26,711 nucleotides of DNA from the NCBI GenBank assembly GCA_964538665.1, contig CAZIEB010000009.1, positions 1 to 26,711 on the forward strand, read 5' to 3'. This DNA comes from JAPUDQ01 sp964538665. GTDB taxonomy: Bacteria > Patescibacteriota > Saccharimonadia > Saccharimonadales > Saccharimonadaceae. This document shows positions 8,183 to 14,254 of the stretch, piece after piece. The notes beneath the pieces are model-generated. The model did not search any database and was not told the DNA's origin. It saw nothing but the letters and a program-made list of their open reading frames with translations. The position numbers and the translations under genes are program-made. How positions within the stretch are numbered: the stretch's first letter is position 1; each line of letters starts with the position of its first letter.

Positions 8183-8207
8183 TAAAAGCGGAGGGGCAAG
8201 CCCCTCC
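8181..8207 (-). terminator. Rho-independent terminator of rplU
   Basis: Minus strand: perfect 8-bp GC-rich hairpin GGAGGGGC/GCCCCTCC with a 2-base gap (8190-8207; the effective loop would be larger), followed by a T-rich tract. It begins 4 bases after the rplU stop. Confidence 0.75.
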
Positions 8208-8210
8208 TAC

Positions 8211-8516
8211 TTATTTTATCGCGCCTATTTCGATGCGACTGTATTTTTGACGGTGGCCTTTGAGAGTATGAACACGTTTTTTACTCTTATAACGAATAAC
8301 TTGTAGTTTGTCGCCTTTGACTTCGTCTTCGACAACTTTTGCTTTGATCTTGACGCCGCTTACCAGTGGCGCGCCAACCTTAACATCTTTGCCGTCAAAC
8401 ACCATCAGCGGTTCGAGCGTGAGCTCTTTTGTGCCATCCGGGAGGCGGTCCACCAGGAGGGTCTCTTTTTCGGCGACAATATATTGCTTGCCACCAACAC
8501 GAACAACTGCTTTCAT
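8211..8516 (-). CDS. rplU: 50S ribosomal protein L21 (bL21)
   Basis: Large-subunit ribosomal protein that binds 23S rRNA. The 101-residue length is normal. The N-terminus MKAVVRVGGKQYIV and the signature near the C-terminus (KSKKRVHTLKGHRQKYSRI, about 78-96) are diagnostic. It has a strong own promoter and an AAAGGAAAG ribosome site. Unusually it is not followed by rpmA (L27): only about 190 bases separate it from parA, and they hold terminators rather than an L27 gene. Confidence 0.96.
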   Translation of the reverse strand: MKAVVRVGGKQYIVAEKETLLVDRLPDGTKELTLEPLMVFDGKDVKVGAPLVSGVKIKAKVVEDEVKGDKLQVIRYKSKKRVHTLKGHRQKYSRIEIGAIK

Positions 8517-8547
8517 GACTTTCCTTTTATTAGTGATTCAAATAAGA

Positions 8548-8576
8548 ATTTTAACAGATGTGCTGATATTTTTCAA
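8548..8576 (-). promoter_or_regulatory. rplU promoter
   Basis: Minus strand: -35 TTGAAA (8571-8576), 17-base spacer, extended -10 TGT-TAAAAT (hexamer 8548-8553). Near-consensus and placed just after the stop of the upstream gene, so rplU is transcribed independently. Confidence 0.8.
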
Positions 8577-8579
8577 GCA

Positions 8580-9122
8580 CTACTGTGCGGTTACAAACTC
8601 GGCGGGTATGCCGAACCGTTCGACGACTGCTCGAGGAGGCGAAGTCGTACCTTCATATACCACCACCCACTCGCCTGCGCCCCCAATCGGAGAAACCAGC
8701 CACAGCTTCAGTGTTTCATTAGTTTCATTAATCCCGCTCACCACTGCATATCCTGTGCGTGTATCGGTCATTTCTTGGAGTCTATCGACAGTATACGTTG
8801 TCTTGTCACACCCGAAGTCGACTATCGAACAGGCATAGTTCGTCGCCGCCAGCTGTGCACGCTCCGTCTGTCCTTGTGTGCTCAAATCTATCTCTGGCTG
8901 CGTTGGTTCATCTGCGGGTGCTGTCGCGAGTGCTGTAATCCGCTCTTGTGCTTGCTGTAATTCGTTTTGTATAGAATTTATTTGATCGTTTTTTTGGAGT
9001 AAGAGTGATGAGGCAAAAGCCAGGGCAATAAGTAACACGCCAAAGAGTATCATGAGCAACGGTTTCTTAGCCGACTTTGCAACGATGAGTGAATGTTCGG
9101 GCTGTGATGTGTTGAGCTCCAT
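8580..9122 (-). CDS. Single-pass membrane protein with coiled coil, unknown
   Basis: No family recognised. The 180-residue protein has a cytoplasmic N-terminus (1-20), a membrane span at about 21-43, then a heptad-rich segment (about 45-65, NDQINSIQNELQQAQERI) predicted to form a short coiled coil, a Pro/Glu/Thr-rich linker and a C-terminal globular part (about 90-180) with two Cys (in YACSIVDFGCDKT) that could form a disulfide outside the cell. AAGGGGA lies about 8 bases before the ATG and the gene has its own extended -10. Topology suggests an extracytoplasmic domain tethered by a coiled-coil stalk. Confidence 0.75.
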   Translation of the reverse strand: MELNTSQPEHSLIVAKSAKKPLLMILFGVLLIALAFASSLLLQKNDQINSIQNELQQAQERITALATAPADEPTQPEIDLSTQGQTERAQLAATNYACSIVDFGCDKTTYTVDRLQEMTDTRTGYAVVSGINETNETLKLWLVSPIGGAGEWVVVYEGTTSPPRAVVERFGIPAEFVTAQ

Positions 9123-9147
9123 ATATAGTTCCCCTTATCTAAGGTTA

Positions 9148-9156
9148 ACTATAGCA
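9148..9156 (-). promoter_or_regulatory. Extended -10 for the 8580-9122 gene
   Basis: Minus strand TGC-TATAGT (hexamer 9148-9153), about 25 bases before the ATG, leaving a leader that contains AAGGGGA. No clear -35. Confidence 0.5.
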
Positions 9157-9173
9157 ACTTGCTGCAATTCCTA

Positions 9174-9425
9174 CTAGTCGTCGACTGCGATCCAGAGAGG
9201 ATCTTTGCGAACATCTTGCTCAACTGCATCCCAGTAAGCTTCGAGCTCATCTGTATCAGGGCGATCGGTGAGTTCCCAGTTGTTGTCGTGGTCTTTTGTA
9301 TCGCCCACAACCGCCTGAGTCAATTCATCCTCGTCGACTGGTATGGCGCTCAATTGCATAGGACGAGATCCGCCTAGCGAAAGGCGCGGGAGTGAAAATG
9401 AGCGTGATTTTTTTATTTTTAACAT
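9174..9425 (-). CDS. Small unknown protein (83 aa) with a very strong promoter
   Basis: No family recognised. The N-terminal third is basic (Lys/Arg/Ser-rich, MLKIKKSRSFSLPRLSLGG) and the rest is strongly acidic with two Trp, giving a split-charge protein without membrane segments or Cys. The evidence that it is a real gene is the promoter directly upstream, which is the closest to consensus in the window (TTGACA, 17 bases, TGC-TAATAT). The ribosome site is weak: AAGG 12 bases before the ATG. It sits between two other unknown genes on the same strand, each with its own promoter or ribosome site. Confidence 0.65.
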   Translation of the reverse strand: MLKIKKSRSFSLPRLSLGGSRPMQLSAIPVDEDELTQAVVGDTKDHDNNWELTDRPDTDELEAYWDAVEQDVRKDPLWIAVDD

Positions 9426-9449
9426 GGTGTGTGTGTACCTTATACTTAT

Positions 9450-9478
9450 ATATTAGCATAAGTGTAATAATTTGTCAA
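9450..9478 (-). promoter_or_regulatory. Near-consensus promoter of the 83-aa gene
   Basis: Minus strand: -35 TTGACA (9473-9478), spacer of exactly 17 bases, extended -10 TGC-TAATAT (hexamer 9450-9455). The -35 overlaps the stop codon of the upstream gene. Confidence 0.85.
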
Positions 9479-9903
9479 TCATCTTCCTTATCTGGGTTGT
9501 CATCTTTTGAATAAATTAGCTCTATAATCTTACCTTCAGGTGTAACTCGGTGGATCCCCCGAATACCAATTGGTTGGGTACCAGCCTCCGACGGCTTGGG
9601 CTGTGGGTCTACTGCAATTGACGCAACCGAGGTATTCGCAGCTATATCGACTTTACCTTTGACCCTGTCGCCGTGCTCATCCACCGAAGGACAGATTCCC
9701 CACTCATCGCCGAATTTCCGAGTATATTCCTCTTTGGGTGTCTCCTTAACTCCGACCACAGGCCTATCCAAATCATAAATACTCACGCTCTTCTCTAAGA
9801 TGAGCCAGTCGACAGGAACCTCGCTGTGCGACCGAAAGATGCGCACCCCCCAACGCTCCATTAGCTCTTCGATGCTTTGTGGTGGTCCTCGTCGTTCACT
9901 CAT
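9475..9903 (-). CDS. Unknown soluble protein (142 aa)
   Basis: No family recognised. The protein is hydrophilic and acidic, with a disordered-looking middle and tail (EAGTQPIGIRG, KDDNPDKEDD) and an ordered N-terminal half that starts with IEELMERWGVRIF. No membrane segment or catalytic motif is seen. The TAGGAGA ribosome site lies 7-8 bases before the ATG and overlaps the stop of the metallopeptidase gene 11 bases upstream, so it is the third gene of the glycosylase-metallopeptidase operon. A link to that peptidase, as partner or substrate, is possible from context only. Confidence 0.75.
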   Translation of the reverse strand: MSERRGPPQSIEELMERWGVRIFRSHSEVPVDWLILEKSVSIYDLDRPVVGVKETPKEEYTRKFGDEWGICPSVDEHGDRVKGKVDIAANTSVASIAVDPQPKPSEAGTQPIGIRGIHRVTPEGKIIELIYSKDDNPDKEDD

Positions 9904-9914
9904 TTGCGTGTCTC

Positions 9915-10298
9915 CTATTTCCAGTTGCGCTCAATTTCGTGAATTTTATCGTGATCGAGGCCATAAAAGTGCGCAATTTCGTGCCACAAGGTATGTTTTA
10001 CCTGGCGATAGAGGCTAGGTTCGTCGTGCGTGACGGCTAGCAGCGGAAATTTAAACAAAGTTATCTTATCGGGCAGCACCAAATTGTAACCAGCTCCTCG
10101 ACTCGTCAGTGGTATTCCTTCGTATAGTCCCAGTAGCAAACTGTCGCCGCGTAGATGAAGCTGTGTTGCCTGCTCCGACGATGGATTGTCTGCATAGGTT
10201 ATCGCCACGTTGTTGAGATGGCGCATATATTTCTCGGGCATCTCGTCCATAGCGCGTCCAATCATTGCTGCAAACGCGTCATCATCAATGTTATGCAT
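9915..10298 (-). CDS. Minimal zincin-type metallopeptidase (PF06262-like)
   Basis: Predicted small zinc-dependent protease. From the ATG at 10298 it is 127 residues and soluble. The zinc-binding motif HEIAHFYGLDH (HExxHxxGxxH) is at 106-116, close to the C-terminus, as in the minimal metalloprotease family (COG3824). The segment PDKITLFKFPLL and the following Y-RQ-V-HTL-HE context also fit. The start was chosen because GGAG lies 6 bases before this ATG; the longer frame runs back into the glycosylase gene. It overlaps the end of that gene by 8 bases, which implies coupled translation. The real substrate of this family is poorly known. Confidence 0.85.
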   Translation of the reverse strand: MHNIDDDAFAAMIGRAMDEMPEKYMRHLNNVAITYADNPSSEQATQLHLRGDSLLLGLYEGIPLTSRGAGYNLVLPDKITLFKFPLLAVTHDEPSLYRQVKHTLWHEIAHFYGLDHDKIHEIERNWK

Positions 10299-10881
10299 AT
10301 GTCGCTCCAAGCTCGCGATGTGTCCGTGAGATGTAGGGGCTATCAACGATATACCATCGACGCAATGCATCCGCAGCATCGCGTATACCGATACGTGGTG
10401 AGCGCGCAATGCGAGAATCCTCGATAGTATCACCGAGGATCAACTGAAGTGGCTCTTGTTTCAGATCGTGACGATTGAGCACGCTGTCGATTGCGAGTGC
10501 CTGACATAATTTTGCGGGACCATTTGTGGCATTTGGCCCAGCCATCCCTCGACGAGCTTCGAGTATATCGACGCCCGTAACCGGCTCGACTGCCCGTATA
10601 AGCACCGCCGAGCCAACTCCGTCGGGCCCCGTCACGACATTGCAGCAATAATGCATGCCGTAGGTAAAATACACATACAGCACGCCGCTCGGGCCGAACA
10701 TGACCGAGGTGCGGGGCGTGTTGCCGCGATAACTATGACTGGCAGGGTCTGACTGGTCATAACTCTCAGTCTCAACTATTCTAACGACAATTTCTCGACC
10801 ATCTAGATTGCGAACCAGAAGGCAGTCCAGCATTCGCTGCGCCACTACATCTGCATCTTGGTCTAAAAACGTCGGAAACAT
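10291..10881 (-). CDS. DNA-3-methyladenine glycosylase, AAG/MPG family
   Basis: Base-excision repair enzyme that removes alkylated purines (3-methyladenine, 7-methylguanine) and probably hypoxanthine. The protein is 196 residues, normal for the bacterial form. Family blocks are clear: RIVETESY (35-41), with Glu39 matching the catalytic Glu that precedes the minor-groove Tyr (here Tyr41); ASHSYRGNTPR with His49; VLYVYFTYGMHYCCNVV; and GPAKLCQALAI. The ATG has no Shine-Dalgarno but a TATACT box 8 bases upstream, so the mRNA is probably leaderless. It is the first gene of an operon with the metallopeptidase and is divergent from the dehydrogenase-mutase fusion. Confidence 0.93.
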   Translation of the reverse strand: MFPTFLDQDADVVAQRMLDCLLVRNLDGREIVVRIVETESYDQSDPASHSYRGNTPRTSVMFGPSGVLYVYFTYGMHYCCNVVTGPDGVGSAVLIRAVEPVTGVDILEARRGMAGPNATNGPAKLCQALAIDSVLNRHDLKQEPLQLILGDTIEDSRIARSPRIGIRDAADALRRWYIVDSPYISRTHRELGATYA

Positions 10882-10889
10882 ACTCTATT

Positions 10890-10895
10890 AGTATA
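10890..10895 (-). promoter_or_regulatory. -10 box for the DNA glycosylase operon
   Basis: Minus strand TATACT ends 8 bases before the ATG; no TGN and no clear -35. Spacing predicts a leaderless mRNA. Confidence 0.45.
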
Positions 10896-10910
10896 CCGCG
10901 GTCTCAATAA

Positions 10911-10940
10911 TTGCCCTTGCCTATATGGCGGTGCTACAAT
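10911..10940 (+). promoter_or_regulatory. Promoter of the dehydrogenase-mutase fusion gene
   Basis: -35 TTGCCC (10911-10916), 18-base spacer, extended -10 TGC-TACAAT (hexamer 10935-10940). The leader of about 25 bases contains AAGGTGGG. Confidence 0.65.
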
Positions 10941-10972
10941 AAACCATAACAAGTAATACAAGGTGGGCACGG

Positions 10973-12604
10973 GTGGCAGTAATTGTTTTTTATGAAGGAT
11001 CAAAAAGAGACGTCGGACAACTCAGCGACGGGCTTCGTGAAACAGATCATCATTGGGAATTTGTGTCCCAAACGTTGAGTCTACGAAACATCAACAAAAA
11101 TGCTGAGGTTATTTCGGTATTTGTCACAAGCCAAGTCACGAGGCAAATGATGGAAAAAATGCCTCGCCTCAAACTAATTGCAACTCGTAGCACCGGTTTT
11201 GACCATATCGACTTAGAGGCTGCTGCCGCTCGTGATATCACAGTTGTCAACGTTCCTACGTATGGGGAAAACACCGTCGCTGAAGCGGCATTTTCACTAA
11301 TGCTGGCGCTCACCCGTAAGCTGATTCCAACCGTAAGCACGACGCGCAAAGGCACATTCGTCGCGAGTGATTTGACCGGTATTGATCTCAAGGGCAAGAC
11401 GCTTGGTGTCATCGGCATGGGCCACATCGGGCGGCACACCGCCAAAATTGCCAAGGGCTTTGAAATGGAAGTTATCACCCACGATCCACATGAAGATGAG
11501 AAATTCGCAAAAGAGATGGGCATCACATATGTCAGTTTCGAAGATCTGTTGGAGCAAAGCGACATCATCACCCTGCACACGCCTCTCCTATCTGACAACT
11601 ACCACCTGATAAACGAAGCGACGATAGCTCGTATGAAAAAAGGTGTGTTTATCATCAACACAGCCAGAGGCGAGCTCGTCGAAAACCGTGCACTCATTCG
11701 TGGTATCAAACGCGGTCATATTGCTGGCGCGGGGCTCGATACCCTCGAGGGCGAAAAGCTGATACTACAGAAAGAAATGATCGATGCGCTCGAGAGCAAT
11801 GCGACAAGCCCGACGATATTTGAGCACGCTGCCGAAGTGCACACGATGCTGCAAATCCCAAATATTATCATCACCCAACACGCAGCGTTCAACACCGAAG
11901 AAGCAATCGCACGAATCAACGCAACGACCGTACAGAACATTATTCGATATTGGTACGGTGAGACGCCAAATCGTGTCGAGTCAAAATCGACATCTGGCAA
12001 GCTCGTGATAGTTCGCCACACCGAGTCAGATTGGAACGCCCAAGGCTTGTGGACTGGCTCTACCGATGTGCACCTCAGTCACAAGGGATGGGAAGACGCC
12101 GCAAAACTGGGTGAAAAACTCAAAGATATCTCGTTTGACTATGCCTACATCTCCGAACAAGTACGCACCAAGGAGACACTAGAGGCGATTATGAATGCGA
12201 GCGGTCAGCTGGGGCTACGATTCGAGGAAAGCGCATCGATCAACGAACGTGACTATGGTGTCTATACCGGTATGAACAAAGATAAAGTAGAGCATTCCAT
12301 CGGCAAAAAAGCCTACGACGAGCTACGACGCAGCTGGGCAAGCCCTGTCGAAGGCGGCGAGAGTTTGCGTGACGTCTACCAGCGTGCTATACCCTTCTAC
12401 CTGCGAATCATATTACCTCGTATCCGACACGGCCAGAACGTCCTAGTCGTCGCACACGGCAACTCCATCCGTTCACTCATAAAATACATTGAAAATATTT
12501 CTGACGACAAGATTGGTGATGTCGAAATGCTTCAAGACGCCTTTGCGGTGTACGAAGTCGGTTTTGACGGCCGCCAAAAAGATAAATCAATCGTCGAGCT
12601 GTAA
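10973..12604 (+). CDS. Fusion: D-2-hydroxyacid dehydrogenase (D-LDH-like) + phosphoglycerate mutase
   Basis: A single 543-residue reading frame joins two metabolic enzymes. Residues 1-335 form a D-isomer 2-hydroxyacid dehydrogenase: YGENTVAEAAFSLML (98-112), the NAD-binding G-M-G-H-I-G (148-153) with Asp171, catalytic Arg232 in NTARGEL, an acidic GLDTLEGE segment (254-261) and His303 in ITQHAAF. The YGENTVAE and GLDTLEGE style favours D-lactate dehydrogenase over SerA. After a short Ser/Thr linker (337-342), residues 343-543 are a histidine-phosphatase-fold, GpmA-type mutase: VRHTESDWN with phospho-acceptor His349 (RHT, not the usual RHG), TGSTDVHLS, NERDYGVYTGMNK (424-436), GGES and AHGNSIR with His495. 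The mutase lacks the long loop present in E. coli GpmA. Start is GTG with AAGGTGGG 5 bases upstream. Confidence 0.92.
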   Translation: MAVIVFYEGSKRDVGQLSDGLRETDHHWEFVSQTLSLRNINKNAEVISVFVTSQVTRQMMEKMPRLKLIATRSTGFDHIDLEAAAARDITVVNVPTYGENTVAEAAFSLMLALTRKLIPTVSTTRKGTFVASDLTGIDLKGKTLGVIGMGHIGRHTAKIAKGFEMEVITHDPHEDEKFAKEMGITYVSFEDLLEQSDIITLHTPLLSDNYHLINEATIARMKKGVFIINTARGELVENRALIRGIKRGHIAGAGLDTLEGEKLILQKEMIDALESNATSPTIFEHAAEVHTMLQIPNIIITQHAAFNTEEAIARINATTVQNIIRYWYGETPNRVESKSTSGKLVIVRHTESDWNAQGLWTGSTDVHLSHKGWEDAAKLGEKLKDISFDYAYISEQVRTKETLEAIMNASGQLGLRFEESASINERDYGVYTGMNKDKVEHSIGKKAYDELRRSWASPVEGGESLRDVYQRAIPFYLRIILPRIRHGQNVLVVAHGNSIRSLIKYIENISDDKIGDVEMLQDAFAVYEVGFDGRQKDKSIVEL

Positions 12605-12633
12605 TCCAGCATACATTTTTATGGTCTGGCGCT

Positions 12634-12642
12634 TGCTAGAAT
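12634..12642 (+). promoter_or_regulatory. Extended -10 for the YpfJ-like gene
   Basis: TGC-TAGAAT (hexamer 12637-12642), 18 bases before the ATG, leaving room for the AAAGGAG site at 12649-12655. Confidence 0.5.
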
Positions 12643-12660
12643 AGTCCAAAAGGAGCACGT

Positions 12661-13497
12661 ATGGCTATTTGGGACAATTTGGGACGCGGAAATGTCGAAG
12701 ATCGCCGAGGTACTGGCTTGGCCATCGGTGGTGGCGGATTGGTCATTGGTGTTATTGCCTTACTCGCAAGTAATTTTCTGGGAGTAAATATCGACCCGCA
12801 GCTGATAGAACAGCTTGTCGGCACCGCAACATCGCAAGTACAGACAGAGCAACCTGCTGAGTTTCAGGGTGATGATGAATATGAACAATTTGCGGGAAGT
12901 GTCCTAGGCTCTGCAAACACCTACTGGAGTCAAGCGCTTGCTGATACTTCGACGCCATACACAGAGCCACGACTCGTCTTGTTTCGTACTGCAACCACTT
13001 CAGGATGCGGCACCGCTACGAGCCAAGTCGGACCACACTACTGCCCTAGTGACTCTACGATTTACCTCGATGAAACATTCTTTGACACTCTCGTCGCGCT
13101 CGGAGGCAGCAAGGGCGATGTGGCGCAGGCCTATGTCATCGCCCACGAAGTTGGGCACCACGTGCAACGTGTCAAAGGTACTATGGACCGCGTGACCAAT
13201 GATCCGAGTTACCGTCGTTCGGGCGATAACAGCCTCAGCGTCAAACTTGAGCTACAAGCAGATTGCTATGCGGGCTTGTGGGCCCACTCATTGCGTGACC
13301 AAAACGTATTTGGCCCCGGCGAGATAGACGAAGCAATACGTGCCGCCGAAGCTGTGGGCGACGATAGGATTCAAGCCCAGAGCCAAGGGTCAATAAACCC
13401 AGAGACGTGGACTCATGGTAGTTCTGAAGAACGCGTCAATTCGTTTAATGAAGGCTACAACACAGGCTCCTTGGCTGCTTGCGATGCGTACACTTAG
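12661..13497 (+). CDS. YpfJ-like neutral zinc metallopeptidase
   Basis: Member of the Zn_peptidase family (PF04228), single-span membrane proteins with an extracytoplasmic zincin domain; the cellular substrate is unknown. The 278-residue protein starts with the family signature NVEDRRG (11-17), followed by a membrane span (about 20-41). The zinc site HEVGHH is at 162-167 and the third acidic ligand is probably in the KLELQADCYAGLWAH block. Cys pairs (in GCGTATS and HYCPSD) may form a disulfide outside. AAAGGAG lies 5 bases before the ATG. It is followed within 50 bases by a LiaF-like gene, which suggests envelope maintenance. Confidence 0.92.
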   Translation: MAIWDNLGRGNVEDRRGTGLAIGGGGLVIGVIALLASNFLGVNIDPQLIEQLVGTATSQVQTEQPAEFQGDDEYEQFAGSVLGSANTYWSQALADTSTPYTEPRLVLFRTATTSGCGTATSQVGPHYCPSDSTIYLDETFFDTLVALGGSKGDVAQAYVIAHEVGHHVQRVKGTMDRVTNDPSYRRSGDNSLSVKLELQADCYAGLWAHSLRDQNVFGPGEIDEAIRAAEAVGDDRIQAQSQGSINPETWTHGSSEERVNSFNEGYNTGSLAACDAYT

Positions 13498-13532
13498 ATG
13501 ATAGGTCGTTGTGCCGCACACTCATCGTGCGC

Positions 13533-13538
13533 TACTAT
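13533..13538 (+). promoter_or_regulatory. Candidate -10 for the LiaF-like gene
   Basis: TACTAT ends 6 bases before the ATG; TTGTGC (13509-13514) lies 18 bases upstream as a weak -35. The intervening AAGGAT could also be a ribosome site if transcription begins further upstream. Confidence 0.3.
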
Positions 13539-13544
13539 AAGGAT

Positions 13545-14207
13545 ATGAATAATCCTTCACTTGCACGGATGCTTGCGGGCGCCGGAGTTATCGGAGTAGG
13601 AGTACTTGCTCTGCTCGGTAGCTTAGATATTATCAACTTTGCATCGCTATGGAGCACGTGGTGGCCCCTGGTATTTGTCGCTATCGGTGCCATAATGTTT
13701 ATCGGCAACAAGCAAGACGTCATCGGCCCGACATTTTTTGCCGTCGGTGGATTGGCGCTCCTTCTCAACAATTTACAACTGCTCGAGTTCAATGTCTTGT
13801 CGTTGTTTTGGCCGCTGATTATCATCCTCATTGGCTGGTCAATAATTCGACAAGGATACACAAAGACAACTACCCAGACTGGTGATGACAACTATTTCGC
13901 AATGATGAGTGGTGCTGAAAGCCGCAATACCAACAAAAACTATACTGGTGGCAAAGCAACGGCTATCATGGGCGGTATCGATATCGACCTCCGTGATGCT
14001 CAGATCAAAAAATCCGCTTCGCTTGAAGTCTTCGTACTGATGGGTGGCATTGATATCCGCGTCCCAAGAGGTTGGGTTGTACGCTCACAAACCATGGTAT
14101 TTTTGGGTGGTACCGAAAACAAAGCTGACGACACAACTGCATCGTCTTCACCGGTGCTCACAATCGTCGGGAATGTGGTTCTCGGCGGCGTCACCGTCCG
14201 ACATTAG
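13545..14207 (+). CDS. LiaF-like membrane protein
   Basis: The 220-residue protein has four hydrophobic segments in its first 110 residues (about 10-27, 32-50, 58-75 and 83-100), matching the LiaI/LiaF-like transmembrane region. A C-terminal beta-rich domain repeats the pattern I/L-M-G-G-I-D-I (at about 145-151 and 166-172), typical of the LiaF C-terminal fold. In Firmicutes LiaF restrains the LiaRS cell-wall stress two-component system; no histidine kinase or regulator is adjacent here, so the role is unclear. The ATG at 13545 was chosen over an upstream frame because it lies right before the membrane region and after AAGGAT. Confidence 0.85.
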   Translation: MNNPSLARMLAGAGVIGVGVLALLGSLDIINFASLWSTWWPLVFVAIGAIMFIGNKQDVIGPTFFAVGGLALLLNNLQLLEFNVLSLFWPLIIILIGWSIIRQGYTKTTTQTGDDNYFAMMSGAESRNTNKNYTGGKATAIMGGIDIDLRDAQIKKSASLEVFVLMGGIDIRVPRGWVVRSQTMVFLGGTENKADDTTASSSPVLTIVGNVVLGGVTVRH

Positions 14208-14239
14208 CACTATCTACTCCCGCTGCCCGATGAGTGCTA
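14205..14239. repeat. Inverted repeat spanning the branching-enzyme promoter
   Basis: TAGCACT (14205-14211) and AGTGCTA (14233-14239), 7 bp, separated by 21 bases. The right arm overlaps the -10 box at 14238-14243, so it is a possible operator; no T-run, so it is not a typical terminator. Confidence 0.35.
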
Positions 14240-14243
14240 TACT
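14235..14243 (+). promoter_or_regulatory. Extended -10 for the GH13 gene
   Basis: TGC-TATACT (hexamer 14238-14243) ends 11 bases before the ATG at 14255, with no Shine-Dalgarno between. A leader of only a few bases is predicted. Confidence 0.55.
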
Positions 14244-14254
14244 ACATAGTAGTT

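Noticed and set aside
10299..10433. N-terminal extension of the zincin metallopeptidase
   Set aside because: It lies in another frame of the glycosylase gene; GGAG 6 bases before the ATG at 10298 fits the start better.
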